NCBI RefSeq assembly: GCF_002242685.1
Contig: NZ_NBIM01000001.1
Coordinates: 1,550,001 to 1,614,000 of the forward strand
From: Oceanimonas doudoroffii
GTDB taxonomy: Bacteria; Pseudomonadota; Gammaproteobacteria; Enterobacterales; Aeromonadaceae
DNA: 64,000 bases
Reading direction: 5' to 3'
Under the pieces are notes generated by a model. That model was not told the origin of the DNA. It did no database searches and worked only from the letters and a program-made list of their open reading frames with translations. How positions within the stretch are numbered: the first letter of the stretch is position 1; each line of letters starts with the position of its first letter. Made by a program: the position numbers and the translations under genes. Shown in pieces: positions 19,159 to 28,416 of the stretch.

Positions 19159-19833
19159 CTAGAAAGGGAACCAGGGACTGTTAAAGAATTTGGCCAGCCA
19201 GCCGCGGGACTGGGTATTGGCAAAGTCACCGGTACCGCCATAGTAGATGCGGGCATTGGCCACCCGGGTGGACTCTACCCGGTTGTCAGCGCTGATGTCC
19301 TCGGGACGAATCATGCCGCTGATGCGCACATATTCCTCGCCGGTGTTCAGCATCAGCCACTTCTCCCCCTGCACCATGAGGTTGCCGTTGGGCAACACTC
19401 GCGCCACGCTCACCGTGATGCTGCCCTGCAGGCTGTTGCTCTGGTTGGTGTTCGCCTGGCCGTCAAACTCGTTATTGCTCGACATGCTGGCGGTCACCGG
19501 GTACCCCGCCACATTGATGGGCTGGCCTCCGATGTTGAGCGGATTGATATTGAGGCTGCCGTCCTTGGCCTGCTGGGTGGTCGCTCGTTTCTGGGCTTGG
19601 GTTGACTCGGCCAGCTCCACGGTAATGATGTCCCCTACTCGGTGAGCCTTGATGTCGGAATAGAGGCTGTTGGCATAGTTGTCCTGAAAAATGGCGCCAT
19701 TGGGTTCGAGCTGCTCCTGCCCCGGCCCCGGCATCACGGGGGCATAGGCCGGATCGTCGGGCTTGGGGGTATAGGGCGTGGAGGTACAGGCCGCCAGCAG
19801 GGCGGCCGCGCTCAGGATCAGGACACATCTCAT
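19159..19833 (-). CDS. flgH: Flagellar L-ring lipoprotein FlgH
   Basis: FlgH forms the outer-membrane L ring. It begins [23 protein letters not shown], with a lipobox cysteine at about residue 16. Core motifs are [37 protein letters not shown] and [28 protein letters not shown]. At 224 residues it is the normal size. Confidence 0.96.
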   Translation of the reverse strand: MRCVLILSAAALLAACTSTPYTPKPDDPAYAPVMPGPGQEQLEPNGAIFQDNYANSLYSDIKAHRVGDIITVELAESTQAQKRATTQQAKDGSLNINPLNIGGQPINVAGYPVTASMSSNNEFDGQANTNQSNSLQGSITVSVARVLPNGNLMVQGEKWLMLNTGEEYVRISGMIRPEDISADNRVESTRVANARIYYGGTGDFANTQSRGWLAKFFNSPWFPF

Positions 19834-19846
19834 GGCCGGCCTCCGG

Positions 19847-20635
19847 TTACAGCTGCTGGTTGACGTAGGCCAGCATGTCGTCCACGGCGGAAATCACCTT
19901 GGAGTTCATTTCATAGACCCGCTGGGCCTGAATCAGGTTGACCAGCTCCTCGGTCACGTTGACGTTGGACGTTTCCAGCATGCCCTGCTTGAGGGTACCA
20001 AAGCCATCGGCGCCGGCAATGCCCTGCAACGGCGCACCGCTCGACTGGGTGGCCAGGAAGAGGTTTTCCCCCTTGGGCTGCAGGCCGGCGGGGTTGGCAA
20101 AGTCGGTCACGATGAGCTGGCCAATCACCTGGGAGTCGGCCTGACCGGCCAGCTGTACCGATACCTCGCCATTGGTGCCCACGCTGATGCTCTGGGCATT
20201 TTCCGGGATCTGCATTTCCGGCAATACCGGGTAGCCATTGCCGGGCGTCACGATAATGCCTTCTTCGTTGAGGGCAAACTGGCCGTTGCGGGTATAGCCG
20301 GTGGTACCATCGGGAAGCAGTACTTCAAAAAAGCCGCGGCCGTCGATCATCACATCCAGGGCGTTGTCTGTGGTCTGCACGCTCCCTTGAGTAAAGCTTT
20401 TCTGGGTGGCGACCACCTTGCTGCCGGCGCCTAGCATCAGCCCGGAAGGCAGGTTGCTGTCGGCGGTGGCCCGGCCACCGGGCTGGTGAATATTCTGATA
20501 GAGCAGGTCTTCAAAGATGGCCCGGCCCTTTTTAAACCCAACGGTGCTGGCGTTGGCCAGGTTGTTGGAGGTCACCGAAATATTGGTCTGCTGGGCGTCG
20601 AGCCCGGTCTTGCTAATCCACAATGCGGGGTTCAT
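19847..20635 (-). CDS. flgG: Flagellar distal rod protein FlgG
   Basis: FlgG builds the distal rod. It has MNPALWISKTGLDAQQTNISVTSNNLANASTVGFKKGRAIFEDLLYQ at the start and ELVNLIQAQRVYEMNSKVISAVDDMLAYVNQQL at the end, and 262 residues, all as expected. It lies between flgF and flgH. Confidence 0.97.
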   Translation of the reverse strand: MNPALWISKTGLDAQQTNISVTSNNLANASTVGFKKGRAIFEDLLYQNIHQPGGRATADSNLPSGLMLGAGSKVVATQKSFTQGSVQTTDNALDVMIDGRGFFEVLLPDGTTGYTRNGQFALNEEGIIVTPGNGYPVLPEMQIPENAQSISVGTNGEVSVQLAGQADSQVIGQLIVTDFANPAGLQPKGENLFLATQSSGAPLQGIAGADGFGTLKQGMLETSNVNVTEELVNLIQAQRVYEMNSKVISAVDDMLAYVNQQL

Positions 20636-20646
20636 GTTGCTCTCCT

Positions 20647-21393
20647 TTAACCGATGCGCAGCAGCTGGGCATGGGCCTTGTCGTTTTCCTCGGCGTGACT
20701 CATCATTTTCAGCTGGGTCTCAAAGCGCCGTTGCAGATCGATAAGATGGGTCATTTCGGCGATGGGATTGACGTTACTGCCTTCCAGCGCACCGGCAATC
20801 AGCTGCACCTGGGCCGAGGCCGGCTCGGCTTCACCGTCCTTGCGGCGAAACAGGCCGTCATTGCCCTTTTCAATCTGGTCATGGTCCGGCAACACCGTCT
20901 TGATGCGCTGCAACTCGGCACCACCATCGGCAGGCTCACCTTCCAACCGTGCAAAGATGGTACCGTCCTTGTTAATCTCCATTTTCTCCAGCGGCAGCGG
21001 CAGCACGATGGGATTGCCGCCATCGTCCAGCACATTAAGGCCGGTACTGGTCTGCAGCAGGCCTTCCACCGACACCTGCAGGTTGCCGAAGCGGGTATAA
21101 GCCTCGGTTCCGTCCGCCGCTTCCACCGCCAGCCAGCCGTCACCGGCCACGGCCACGTCAAGTTCCCGTCCTGTGGTCTGAATGGGGCCGGCGGCAAAAT
21201 TTTGCCCCGGCCGCTCGGTCATGGCAAACACCCGGCTGGGCAGGCCTTCACCAAAGGCCTGCATGGCTCGAGCCTGCTCCAGATCGGCACGAAAACCGGT
21301 GGTATTGGCGTTGGCCAGGTTATTGGCGCGCAGGGCCACGCTGTGCATGTTTTCCTTGGCGCCCGACATGGCGATATAAAGCAGATGATCCAT
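20647..21393 (-). CDS. flgF: Flagellar proximal rod protein FlgF
   Basis: FlgF is a proximal rod subunit. The 248 residues begin MDHLLYIAMSGAKENMHSVALRANNLANANTTGFRADLEQARAM and end with a DLQRRFETQLKMM helix typical of the family. It is the first gene after the flgE terminator and has a sigma-54 promoter match about 40 bp upstream, so it probably leads an operon flgFGHIJKL. Confidence 0.95.
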   Translation of the reverse strand: MDHLLYIAMSGAKENMHSVALRANNLANANTTGFRADLEQARAMQAFGEGLPSRVFAMTERPGQNFAAGPIQTTGRELDVAVAGDGWLAVEAADGTEAYTRFGNLQVSVEGLLQTSTGLNVLDDGGNPIVLPLPLEKMEINKDGTIFARLEGEPADGGAELQRIKTVLPDHDQIEKGNDGLFRRKDGEAEPASAQVQLIAGALEGSNVNPIAEMTHLIDLQRRFETQLKMMSHAEENDKAHAQLLRIG

Positions 21394-21434
21394 TTCAGCT
21401 CCCGGATTGGCCGAGTGGGTAATGATGGAACTAA

Positions 21435-21450
21435 TGCAAAATCAGTGCCA
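21435..21450 (-). promoter_or_regulatory. Sigma-54 promoter for flgFGHIJKL
   Basis: On the minus strand the sequence is TGGCACTGATTTTGCA. It matches the sigma-54 consensus, with GG and GC ten bases apart, about 40 bp before flgF. A flagellar activator of the FlrC type would be needed. Confidence 0.85.
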
Positions 21451-21524
21451 GTTGAAATCTTCGGCGTCTACCGCGGTAGCGAGCGATGGGTCATGGAATG
21501 AATGGACATCAATCAGGACAATAT

Positions 21525-21552
21525 AAAAAACCCGGCACTTAAGCCGGGTTTT
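21525..21552 (-). terminator. Intrinsic terminator after flgE
   Basis: On the minus strand AAAACCCGGC pairs with GCCGGGTTTT around a six-base loop and is followed by further T. It separates flgBCDE from flgFGHIJKL. Confidence 0.85.
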
Positions 21553-21573
21553 CCTTTCAGCAGCCGGTTTGTA

Positions 21574-22848
21574 TTAACGGATTTGCAGTATGGTCTGCTG
21601 CAGGGTGCTGTTCACTTCCAGCGCCCGGGAGTTGGCCTGGAAGTTACGCTGGGCGGTGATGAGATCCACCAGCTCACTGGTCAGGTTGGTATTGGACTGT
21701 TCCAGTGCGGCCACGCTTACCTTGCCAAAAATACCGGTGTTGGGCTGGCCGCTGACCGCCTCGCCCGACAGCAGCGATTGCCGCCATTGAGTGTCGCCAA
21801 TCTGGGTCAGGCCCTGCTCGTTGGGAAAACGGGCCATGGCCACTATGCCGAGGTTTTCGGTGCTGCCGTTGCTGTAGGTGGCCTGCACCAGGCCATCGGC
21901 TCCCACATCCACCTTGGTCAACCGGCCCACGGTATTGCCGTCCTGAGTGTTGGAAGTCACTTCAAAGGCACCGGCATTCATGCTGGCGTCGGTGATATTG
22001 ATGGTGATTTGCTGAGTAGCATCAGAGCCGTTAGTAAAGCCCAGCTGATCGGTCTGAATTGAGGTCGCCGAAGCCGGCAGCAGGTTACCACTGGTATCAA
22101 ACTCCAGCGTCATGCTGTTTGCCGGCACAGCACCATTGCTGGCGAGCGCATCATTGCCATCCACATAAACAAACATTTTCCACTCATTGGCCGGCGCCAC
22201 CACGGTGTTGTCCTTAACGAAATACTGGGTCACCGTATGAGTATCACCCAGTGAGTCATAAACGGTCATGGAGGTGGATGAGGTATAGGTCGACGAATCG
22301 GTGGGGCTGAAGTTGGCCGGATCCAGCGCCGTCGCCTTGGCCGGCAGGTTAACACCGGTTCTGACCTCGGTGGTCGCCACCGGCTCGCCCGCCTTGTCGG
22401 GTATACGCAGGGGCTGGGTAGTGTTCAGGCCCAGTCCCGCCGGGGTGCCGTCCTGGTTGGCCTGATAGGTCTGCAGGTAATGTCCCTGAGAGTTGACTAC
22501 ATAGCCCTCGTCATTCAGGCGAAAGGCACCGGCGCGGGTAAAAGTGCGATCCAGCGAGCCCACTTCGTCGGACATCACGAAAAAGCCGCTGCCATTGATG
22601 GCCATGTCCAGGGAGTTATTGGTGAACTGCAATGCGCCCTGATGGAACTGCTGGGCCACGGCGGCGGTCTGCACACCACTGCCCGACTGGGTTTTGGCGT
22701 TGGCGAAAATGGAGTTGGCGTAGACATCGGCAAACTCGGCTCGGGACTCCTTGAAACCGATGGTGTTGACGTTGGCGATGTTGTTGGCGGTTACGTCCAG
22801 ATCTTTCTGGGCCGCATTCACGCCGCTGAGAGCAATATTAAAAGACAT
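21574..22848 (-). CDS. flgE: Flagellar hook protein FlgE
   Basis: FlgE is the hook subunit. It has the N-terminal signature MSFNIALSGVNAAQKDLDVTANNIANVNTIGFKESRAEFADVYA and the C-terminal SNTNLTSELVDLITAQRNFQANSRALEVNSTLQQTILQIR. The 424-residue length is in the family range, with a variable middle facing outward. A terminator follows it. Confidence 0.97.
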   Translation of the reverse strand: MSFNIALSGVNAAQKDLDVTANNIANVNTIGFKESRAEFADVYANSIFANAKTQSGSGVQTAAVAQQFHQGALQFTNNSLDMAINGSGFFVMSDEVGSLDRTFTRAGAFRLNDEGYVVNSQGHYLQTYQANQDGTPAGLGLNTTQPLRIPDKAGEPVATTEVRTGVNLPAKATALDPANFSPTDSSTYTSSTSMTVYDSLGDTHTVTQYFVKDNTVVAPANEWKMFVYVDGNDALASNGAVPANSMTLEFDTSGNLLPASATSIQTDQLGFTNGSDATQQITINITDASMNAGAFEVTSNTQDGNTVGRLTKVDVGADGLVQATYSNGSTENLGIVAMARFPNEQGLTQIGDTQWRQSLLSGEAVSGQPNTGIFGKVSVAALEQSNTNLTSELVDLITAQRNFQANSRALEVNSTLQQTILQIR

Positions 22849-22857
22849 AAGTTCTCC

Positions 22858-23556
22858 TTACGCCGCCTTGCGGCTGGCTATTTCCAGAATTTGATTGAGC
22901 GGCAGGCCGCCCAGCCCCGCCAGATTGACCAGGGTCGGGCTGTCGGCACTCCCAAGAGTGACACTGTCGACCCGGGCAAATGCCAGGGCGCTCAGCTCTT
23001 CCCGCTGGTTGTCGACCAAGCCACTGACCTTGATGTTGTACTTGCCGGTGGGCGCCGGCTCCCCCGCCTCGTTTAATCCGTCCCAGGTGAAATTGACATT
23101 ACCGCGCTGCTTGCCGTCCAGGGGAATGGTACGCACCAGCTCGCCCTTTTCGTTTTCGATACGAATCAGCACATTGGTGGCGCCTTCACCGGCCACTACC
23201 ACGCCATCCACCGGCTCGCTGTTGTCCCAGTAGGCCATGGCGCTTGGCACCAGTACCTTCTGCCCCACCAGGCTGGACGCCTGCAGCGCCTGACTGGAGG
23301 TCATCACCTCACTCAGCCCCGACAGCTGTTGGGTCATGTTGTTGATGCCGTCGGCGGTAGAAAAGGAGGTCATCTGGGCAATCATCTGGGAGTTGTCCGC
23401 AGGCTTGAACGGATCCTGATAGGCGAGCTGTTGAGTGAGCAGGGCAAAAAAGTCTTCCTGCTCCAGCTTGGCCCGGCTGTTGTCGGCAGCCTTTTCCGCC
23501 GGACTTTGCTCCCCCGGCCACTTCAGGCCGTTGAGGTAATCGTTATTGACCTGCAT
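22858..23556 (-). CDS. flgD: Flagellar hook-capping protein FlgD
   Basis: FlgD caps and scaffolds hook assembly. The N-terminal KLEQEDFFALLTQQLAYQDPFKPADNSQMIAQMTSFSTADGINNM is the family signature; a FLG/Ig-like domain follows (GKYNIKVSGLVDNQREELSALAFARVDSVTLG). It has 232 residues and lies between flgC and flgE. Confidence 0.95.
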   Translation of the reverse strand: MQVNNDYLNGLKWPGEQSPAEKAADNSRAKLEQEDFFALLTQQLAYQDPFKPADNSQMIAQMTSFSTADGINNMTQQLSGLSEVMTSSQALQASSLVGQKVLVPSAMAYWDNSEPVDGVVVAGEGATNVLIRIENEKGELVRTIPLDGKQRGNVNFTWDGLNEAGEPAPTGKYNIKVSGLVDNQREELSALAFARVDSVTLGSADSPTLVNLAGLGGLPLNQILEIASRKAA

Positions 23557-23562
23557 GCGTTA

Positions 23563-23982
23563 TCACCCCTTGCCCAACCGCAGGGTCTGCTGCAGCATTT
23601 GTTTGGCGGCGTCGGCTACCTGCACATTAGTCTGATAATTGCGCGAGGCACTCAGCATGTCGGTCATCTCTTCCACCACATTGACGTTGGGCTTGTAGAT
23701 AAAGCCCTCGGCGTCGGCCAGGGGGTGATCCGGACTGAATTCCTTTTGCAGCGGCTTGTCGGTTTCCACAATGCCCATAACTTTGACACCGACGCTTTCC
23801 TGACGATCCGACAGCGCCCGGTCAAGGTCGGCGGCAAACACCGGCTTGCGGGCCCGGTAGGTCTCGTTAATGCTGGAACTGACACTGTCGGCATTGGCCA
23901 AATTACTGGCGGTGGTATTGAGACGAACCGACTGGGCACTCATGGCGCTGCCGGAAATATCAAATACTTTAAAAAGGCTCAT
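23563..23982 (-). CDS. flgC: Flagellar proximal rod protein FlgC
   Basis: FlgC is a 139-residue rod subunit: [34 protein letters not shown] at the start and [37 protein letters not shown] at the end. Its ATG overlaps the flgB stop codon (ATGA), so the two are translationally coupled. Confidence 0.96.
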   Translation of the reverse strand: MSLFKVFDISGSAMSAQSVRLNTTASNLANADSVSSSINETYRARKPVFAADLDRALSDRQESVGVKVMGIVETDKPLQKEFSPDHPLADAEGFIYKPNVNVVEEMTDMLSASRNYQTNVQVADAAKQMLQQTLRLGKG

Positions 23983-24380
23983 ATCGAGTCTCCTTTAATC
24001 GCTTTCATCAGGCCGGAGATCTTGCTGTTGAGAAACTCCAGCGAGGCCTGGTACTGCAAGGCGTTTTCCATGTAGCTGGTACGTTCGGTCTGCACGTCGA
24101 CGGTGTTACCATCCCCGGTATCGGGCTGGGTGGGCACTCGATACTGCACCGTGCCGGGTGGCGCCAGCTCAACGGCAAAGTGCCGGCCGTTGGTGCGACT
24201 GAGGGAAAAGTTCTGCTGCCCCTGGGCCTGGCTGAGCGCAGCCTGAAAGTCCATGTCTTTTGCCTTGTAGCCCGGCGTGTCGGCATTGGCCAGGTTACCG
24301 GCCAGCAACTCGGCGCGCTCCGAGCGCGTCACCAGTGCATGCTGATGAATGCCGAAAGCCTTGTCGAAAGATATCGTCAC
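23979..24380 (-). CDS. flgB: Flagellar proximal rod protein FlgB
   Basis: FlgB is the first rod subunit. It carries [44 protein letters not shown] start it at a GTG at 24380 because GGAGG lies five bases upstream; a GTG two codons earlier (24386) overlaps that ribosome binding site. The product is 133 residues. A sigma-54 promoter match is about 60 bp upstream, making this the head of flgBCDE. Confidence 0.94.
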   Translation of the reverse strand: MTISFDKAFGIHQHALVTRSERAELLAGNLANADTPGYKAKDMDFQAALSQAQGQQNFSLSRTNGRHFAVELAPPGTVQYRVPTQPDTGDGNTVDVQTERTSYMENALQYQASLEFLNSKISGLMKAIKGDSI

Positions 24381-24440
24381 CGCCACCTCCTGCTGTCATC
24401 GTGACCCGGTCAGCGCAACCCGGCTAATGGGTCATAACAA

Positions 24441-24456
24441 AGCAAAAGGTGTGCCA
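24441..24456 (-). promoter_or_regulatory. Sigma-54 promoter for flgBCDE
   Basis: On the minus strand the sequence is TGGCACACCTTTTGCT, a near-perfect sigma-54 -24/-12 element with GG and GC ten bases apart. It lies about 60 bp before the flgB start. Confidence 0.88.
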
Positions 24457-24513
24457 GTTTAATAAGGAAAAGTGCGAAAAGAGGCCGGAGCGGCGAGCCC
24501 GGCCCAAATGCGG

Positions 24514-25335
24514 TTATTTAAGCCGGTAAATAATACCCGGACTACAGCGAATCATCTCAAACCGGTCAGACAGGCCAGTGAGCGATTCGGACGCCCCGAG
24601 GAGCAGATAGCCCCCGGGGTTGAGGGCGCCGGCAAACTGGTTAAGGATTTTTGATTTGTTCTCGGGAGAGAAATAAATCAGTACGTTACGGCAGAAAATC
24701 ACATCGAACTTGCCCAGGGATGCATAACTGTCGAGCAGGTTGTAAGGGCGAAAGCTGACCATGTTTCTGACGCTGCCCTGCAATTGCATACGGCCGTCAC
24801 TCTGGGGCGTAAAAAAACGCGTGCGCCGCTCCGGCGATAGTCCCCGGGCCAGCGACAAGCTGTCGTAAATGCCGGTTTTGCATTGCTCGAGCATGGTAGC
24901 GGAAATGTCGGTGGCAAGAATTTGCAGCCCCGGCAAGGAGCCCGGCCGCCGGGCCGCATATTCCAGTGCGGTCATGGCAATGGAGTAAGGCTCCTGGCCC
25001 GAGGAGCAGGCCGCCGACCAGATCCGCAGCGACTTGCCGGGCTTGGCCAGCTCTGGAAACAGCCGCTCGCCAAGCTGTACAAAGGGGTAGGTATCACGAA
25101 ACCACAGGGTTTCATTGGTGGTCATGGCATCGATGACCGCGGTCTTCAACTCCCGCTCCCGGGGCTGCATGGCCCGTTCCAATAGAAACCCCATGCTTTC
25201 CATGCCAAAACGGGTCAGCAGCGGAGACAGCCGGCTCTTGACCAGATACTGCTTGCTGCTGCCCAGCACAATGCCGGTATGGGACTCAAGAAAGCGGCAA
25301 AAGGCCGAATATTGCTCATCGGTGAAATTTTTCAT
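24514..25335 (-). CDS. cheR: Chemotaxis protein methyltransferase CheR
   Basis: CheR methylates glutamates on chemoreceptors using S-adenosylmethionine. The 273 residues contain the N-terminal domain, then TNETLWFRDTYPF, LRIWSAACSSGQEPYSIAM (SAM-binding), LQILATDISATML and DVIFCRNVLIYFSPENKSKIL. It starts 20 bp after cheV and precedes flgB, the order seen in Vibrio and Aeromonas polar flagellar regions. Confidence 0.95.
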   Translation of the reverse strand: MKNFTDEQYSAFCRFLESHTGIVLGSSKQYLVKSRLSPLLTRFGMESMGFLLERAMQPRERELKTAVIDAMTTNETLWFRDTYPFVQLGERLFPELAKPGKSLRIWSAACSSGQEPYSIAMTALEYAARRPGSLPGLQILATDISATMLEQCKTGIYDSLSLARGLSPERRTRFFTPQSDGRMQLQGSVRNMVSFRPYNLLDSYASLGKFDVIFCRNVLIYFSPENKSKILNQFAGALNPGGYLLLGASESLTGLSDRFEMIRCSPGIIYRLK

Positions 25336-25355
25336 CCGTGGATTTTACACCTTGT

Positions 25356-26270
25356 TCAGAGCGCGTTGTTAACGGCCGTTGCCAGCTCGTCGGGATGGAA
25401 CTTGGCGATGAAGTCGCTGGCGCCGACCTTTTCGACCAGGGCCTTGTTGAACACGCCGCTTAGCGACGTGTGCAGGATCACGTGCAGATCTTTGAGTGCC
25501 GGGTGGTTGCGAATTTCGGCGGTCAGAGTGTAACCGTCCATTTCCGGCATTTCCACATCGGAGATCACCAGCGACAGCTGCTCATGAATGGACCCCTGGG
25601 CCGCCATTTCCTGCAGCTTGTTCAGGGCCTGACGTCCGTTTTCGGTGACGATGCACTCCAGCCCCAGGGCTTCCAGGGCTTTTTGCACCTGGCGCCGGGC
25701 CACCGAAGAGTCATCGGCAATCAGCACCGGCCGATGCCGGCTGACCTTTTGATGGGACACCTGCTCCACGATGGAAGCGTTGACCTGGGTGCTGGCCGGA
25801 GAGATCTCGTCCAGGATTTTTTCCACGTCGAGAATTTCCACCAGCTCGCCGTCAATTTCGGTCACCGCCGTCATGTAATTGAATCGCCCAGCGCCCTTGG
25901 GAGGGGGCAATATGGACTCCCAGTTGACGTTGATAATGCGCTCGACCGAGTTGACCAGAAAGCCCTGCACTGAACGGTTATATTCGGAGATAATCACGAA
26001 AGAGTGCTCGGTCTGCTCGATAGGACGGCCGCCGGTAGCCTTGCTCAGATCGATGATGGAGATGGTCTGGCCGCGAATATTGGCCACACCCCGAATCATG
26101 GGATGGCGTTGTGGCAGGTTGCTCAGCCTGGGACACTGCAGTACTTCCTTGACCTTGAAGACGTTGATGCCAAATCTTTGACGACCGTTGAGCCTGAACA
26201 GCAACAATTCCAGCCGGTTCTGACCCACCAGTTGCGTTCTTTGGTTTACCGAGTCAAGTATTCCCGCCAT
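25356..26270 (-). CDS. cheV: Chemotaxis coupling protein CheV
   Basis: CheV couples receptors to CheA and can be phosphorylated for adaptation. The 304-residue protein has a CheW domain (about residues 15-160; GVANIRGQTISIIDLSKATGG) and a C-terminal receiver (about 175-300; PVLIADDSSVARRQVQKALEALG, then LVISDVEMPEMDGYTLTAEIR, with the phospho-acceptor D in SDVEMPEMDG). GGAGGCAGGGG precedes the start. It heads cheVR and is divergent from flgA. Confidence 0.95.
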   Translation of the reverse strand: MAGILDSVNQRTQLVGQNRLELLLFRLNGRQRFGINVFKVKEVLQCPRLSNLPQRHPMIRGVANIRGQTISIIDLSKATGGRPIEQTEHSFVIISEYNRSVQGFLVNSVERIINVNWESILPPPKGAGRFNYMTAVTEIDGELVEILDVEKILDEISPASTQVNASIVEQVSHQKVSRHRPVLIADDSSVARRQVQKALEALGLECIVTENGRQALNKLQEMAAQGSIHEQLSLVISDVEMPEMDGYTLTAEIRNHPALKDLHVILHTSLSGVFNKALVEKVGASDFIAKFHPDELATAVNNAL

Positions 26271-26294
26271 TCCCCTGCCTCCAGATTATTTTTA

Positions 26295-26310
26295 TGGCAT
26301 GAATTATGCA
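26295..26310 (+). promoter_or_regulatory. Possible sigma-54 promoter for flgA
   Basis: TGGCATGAATTATGCA matches sigma-54 spacing (GG and GC ten bases apart) but has ATGC rather than TTGC at -12. It lies 79 bp before the flgA start, between flgA and the divergent cheV. Confidence 0.6.
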
Positions 26311-26388
26311 GAACTAACCTGCAATCAATAAGCTTAACACCGGCACCCGGCAAGCGCTATGCCAGTATTAATCGGCGAAGAGGGTAAG

Positions 26389-27111
26389 ATGCTTAAGGTT
26401 TTTTTTTCACAGCGGCGGTACGCATGTTCCATCGGACTCTGGCTAACCCTGTCATGCGGGATGTTTTCCGGCAGTGCCGATGCTCAAAGCAACGTACACG
26501 ACATGGCCCGTCAATATGCCGAAGACTATGTACGTGACTTCGTGGTGGCCGGACCCCATGACAGGGTGGAAGTCGAAGCTGCCGGCATCGATACTCGGCT
26601 GCAGCTGACCGAATGCCCGGGCATGCTGACCGCCGACATTCGCGGCAGCGGCGAAGTCAGGCGCAATACCCACGTCTACCTGCAGTGCCATGAGCAACCG
26701 GGCTGGAGCCTGTTTGTACCGGTGCGGGTACGCATTCTCAAACCGGTGGTCACCGCCGCCGACCCTATCGCCCGCAATACCCTGCTGCAACCCGAACAAC
26801 TGCAACTGAGCTACCAGGATGAAGTGCTGCTCAGGGGGGATGTCTTTGACGACATACAGGCGCTGATTGGCACCCGCAGCAAACGGGATCTGCGCCCCGG
26901 ACGGCCCATTCTCGCCAGCCAGCTGTGCGTAGTGTGCAAGGGCGACCGGGTAACCATAGTGGCCCAAAGCGGCGGGCTGTCGATTCGCACCGACGGCACC
27001 GCCGAGGAGGACGGCACCTTTAACGAGCGAATTCGCATTCGCAACACCCGTTCCGGTCGGGAAATTCAGGCCCGCATCAGTGAAGCCGGGGTAGTGACGG
27101 TCGGACTGTAA
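26389..27111 (+). CDS. flgA: Flagellar P-ring assembly chaperone FlgA
   Basis: FlgA is a periplasmic chaperone for the P ring. From the ATG at 26389, which has AGAGGG just upstream, the 240-residue protein has a Sec signal (MLKVFFSQRRYACSIGLWLT to SADAQS). The C-terminal SAF-type domain contains PIARNTLLQPEQLQLSYQDEV, RDLRPGRPILASQL and VKGDRVTIVAQSGG-like residues. An earlier in-frame ATG at 26359 has a weaker site. flgM and flgN follow. Confidence 0.92.
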   Translation: MLKVFFSQRRYACSIGLWLTLSCGMFSGSADAQSNVHDMARQYAEDYVRDFVVAGPHDRVEVEAAGIDTRLQLTECPGMLTADIRGSGEVRRNTHVYLQCHEQPGWSLFVPVRVRILKPVVTAADPIARNTLLQPEQLQLSYQDEVLLRGDVFDDIQALIGTRSKRDLRPGRPILASQLCVVCKGDRVTIVAQSGGLSIRTDGTAEEDGTFNERIRIRNTRSGREIQARISEAGVVTVGL

Positions 27112-27118
27112 ATTCTGC

Positions 27119-27145
27119 TAAAGTTGGCCAAAGGGCGGCCGATAA
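27119..27145 (+). promoter_or_regulatory. Sigma-28 (FliA) promoter for flgMN
   Basis: TAAAGTTG and GCCGATAA are separated by exactly 11 bases, matching the FliA consensus. It lies between flgA and flgM and lets FliA drive its own anti-sigma factor. Confidence 0.92.
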
Positions 27146-27179
27146 CATGGCTGACAGCAGCTTATCAGGATTGAATATT

Positions 27180-27497
27180 ATGGCCATCGACAAACTTCCC
27201 CCCGGATATCGCCCCGGACCTTCAGTTGGCAACAACCCCTATGCGGCCAAGAACGATACGGTCCAGGCCGACAACCGTCCCCAGGCCGTTCCGGGCCGGG
27301 ACGAAGTTACCCTGACGCCGGAAGCCAAACAGCTCAGCCGCATGCAACAAAGCCTGGCGGCCTCTGACGGCACCGACAACAGCGCCCGACTCGAAGCGCT
27401 GAAAAAAGCGATCAATGAAGGCAGTTACCAGGTCGACGCCGAGCGCCTGGCCGGTAACATCATCAATCTCGAACAAGACATAGAGTCACTGTATTAA
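27180..27497 (+). CDS. flgM: Anti-sigma-28 factor FlgM
   Basis: FlgM binds FliA (sigma-28) and holds late genes off until it is exported through the finished hook. From the ATG at 27180 (AGGA upstream) the product is 105 residues. It starts MAIDKLPPGYRPGPSVGNNP and carries RDEVTLTPEAKQLSRMQQSLA and LEALKKAINEGSYQVDAERLAGNIINLEQDI, the family C-terminal helices. It overlaps flgN by one base (TAATG). Confidence 0.93.
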   Translation: MAIDKLPPGYRPGPSVGNNPYAAKNDTVQADNRPQAVPGRDEVTLTPEAKQLSRMQQSLAASDGTDNSARLEALKKAINEGSYQVDAERLAGNIINLEQDIESLY

Positions 27498-27910
27498 TGA
27501 GTCTTGATACGCTGCTGCAACAACAACAGGCACAGCTTGAACGCCTGCTCGATATCACCGAGCAGGAGCTTGCGCTGATCGTTCAGCGCAAGGCGCTGGA
27601 GCTCCCCCCCCTGACCGAGCAAAAGCAACAGCTGCTGCTCGACATTCAGTCTACCGACGCCAGCCTGTGCGCTCACCCGGACGTAAGCGAGCTCACCACT
27701 ACCCATCAGCCTCAGGTCGATGCCCTGCGCACCCTTATGGCCCGTTGCCGGGAGCGTAACCAGGTGGCGGAGCAGGTGTTGGAGCAATCCCTCGCCGGCA
27801 CCCGCCAGCTGGCCAACATTCTGAGCCGGCTGCACGAACGCCAGAGCATGACCTACGATCAGAAAGGCCACACCAAGGGCATTAACAAGGGCACCGGCTT
27901 CAAGGTGTAA
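27497..27910 (+). CDS. flgN: Flagellar export chaperone FlgN
   Basis: FlgN is the cytoplasmic chaperone of FlgK and FlgL. The 137-residue helical protein begins MSLDTLLQQQQAQLERLLDITEQELALIVQRKALEL and ends LHERQSMTYDQKGHTKGINKGTGFKV, typical of FlgN in gammaproteobacteria. Its start overlaps the flgM stop by one base. Confidence 0.9.
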   Translation: MSLDTLLQQQQAQLERLLDITEQELALIVQRKALELPPLTEQKQQLLLDIQSTDASLCAHPDVSELTTTHQPQVDALRTLMARCRERNQVAEQVLEQSLAGTRQLANILSRLHERQSMTYDQKGHTKGINKGTGFKV

Positions 27911-28014
27911 TGGTCAGGCCGACCGTTGCCTATATGCCGATCACGGGTCACTCCTTCCCCTCGCGATACGCAACAACGCCGGGGCTGTCTGCCGTCCGGC
28001 AAACCGATGAGATG

Positions 28015-28416
28015 TTACTGTCCGTCCCGCCGCAGTTTTCGATAAAGCGCCAGATCCAGCTCCAGCTCGGTGACGTACATGTCACCGTCGGGGTAGCTGT
28101 TCACTACCCGTGCGCCCCGCACCACCCCCCGGCTGGCGCTGTTGACGGTGCCATCCTGCAATATGTGGCTGTCGAGCTGGCTGGAGCTTGAAATCATGAC
28201 ACCGCCCAGTTGCTCACTCAGCTCCCGGTAAGCGTCCATGCGCGAGGCGCGCATGGCGTGCAGCAGCTTCTGCTGGTAATCGGCGGGACGTTGCAAACTG
28301 ATGGGCGCATACCCCACCGCATAGAGATGGTTTCGAGCGGGAGCGTCCGCCGAGCCCTGGCCGGCACAACCGGTCAGCCACAGTGATGCCAGCAGGGCAA
28401 GCAGCTTATTTCTCAT
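28015..28416 (-). CDS. flgP: Flagellar outer-membrane lipoprotein FlgP
   Basis: FlgP is part of the outer-membrane (H-ring/basal disc) structure of Vibrio-type flagella. The 133 residues begin MRNKLLALLASLWLTGCAG, a lipobox with cysteine at about residue 17, and contain an LPP20-like fold (AVGYAPISLQ; KLLHAMRASRMDAYRELSEQLGG). It overlaps the end of flgO by 11 bp and is convergent with flgN. Confidence 0.88.
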   Translation of the reverse strand: MRNKLLALLASLWLTGCAGQGSADAPARNHLYAVGYAPISLQRPADYQQKLLHAMRASRMDAYRELSEQLGGVMISSSSQLDSHILQDGTVNSASRGVVRGARVVNSYPDGDMYVTELELDLALYRKLRRDGQ

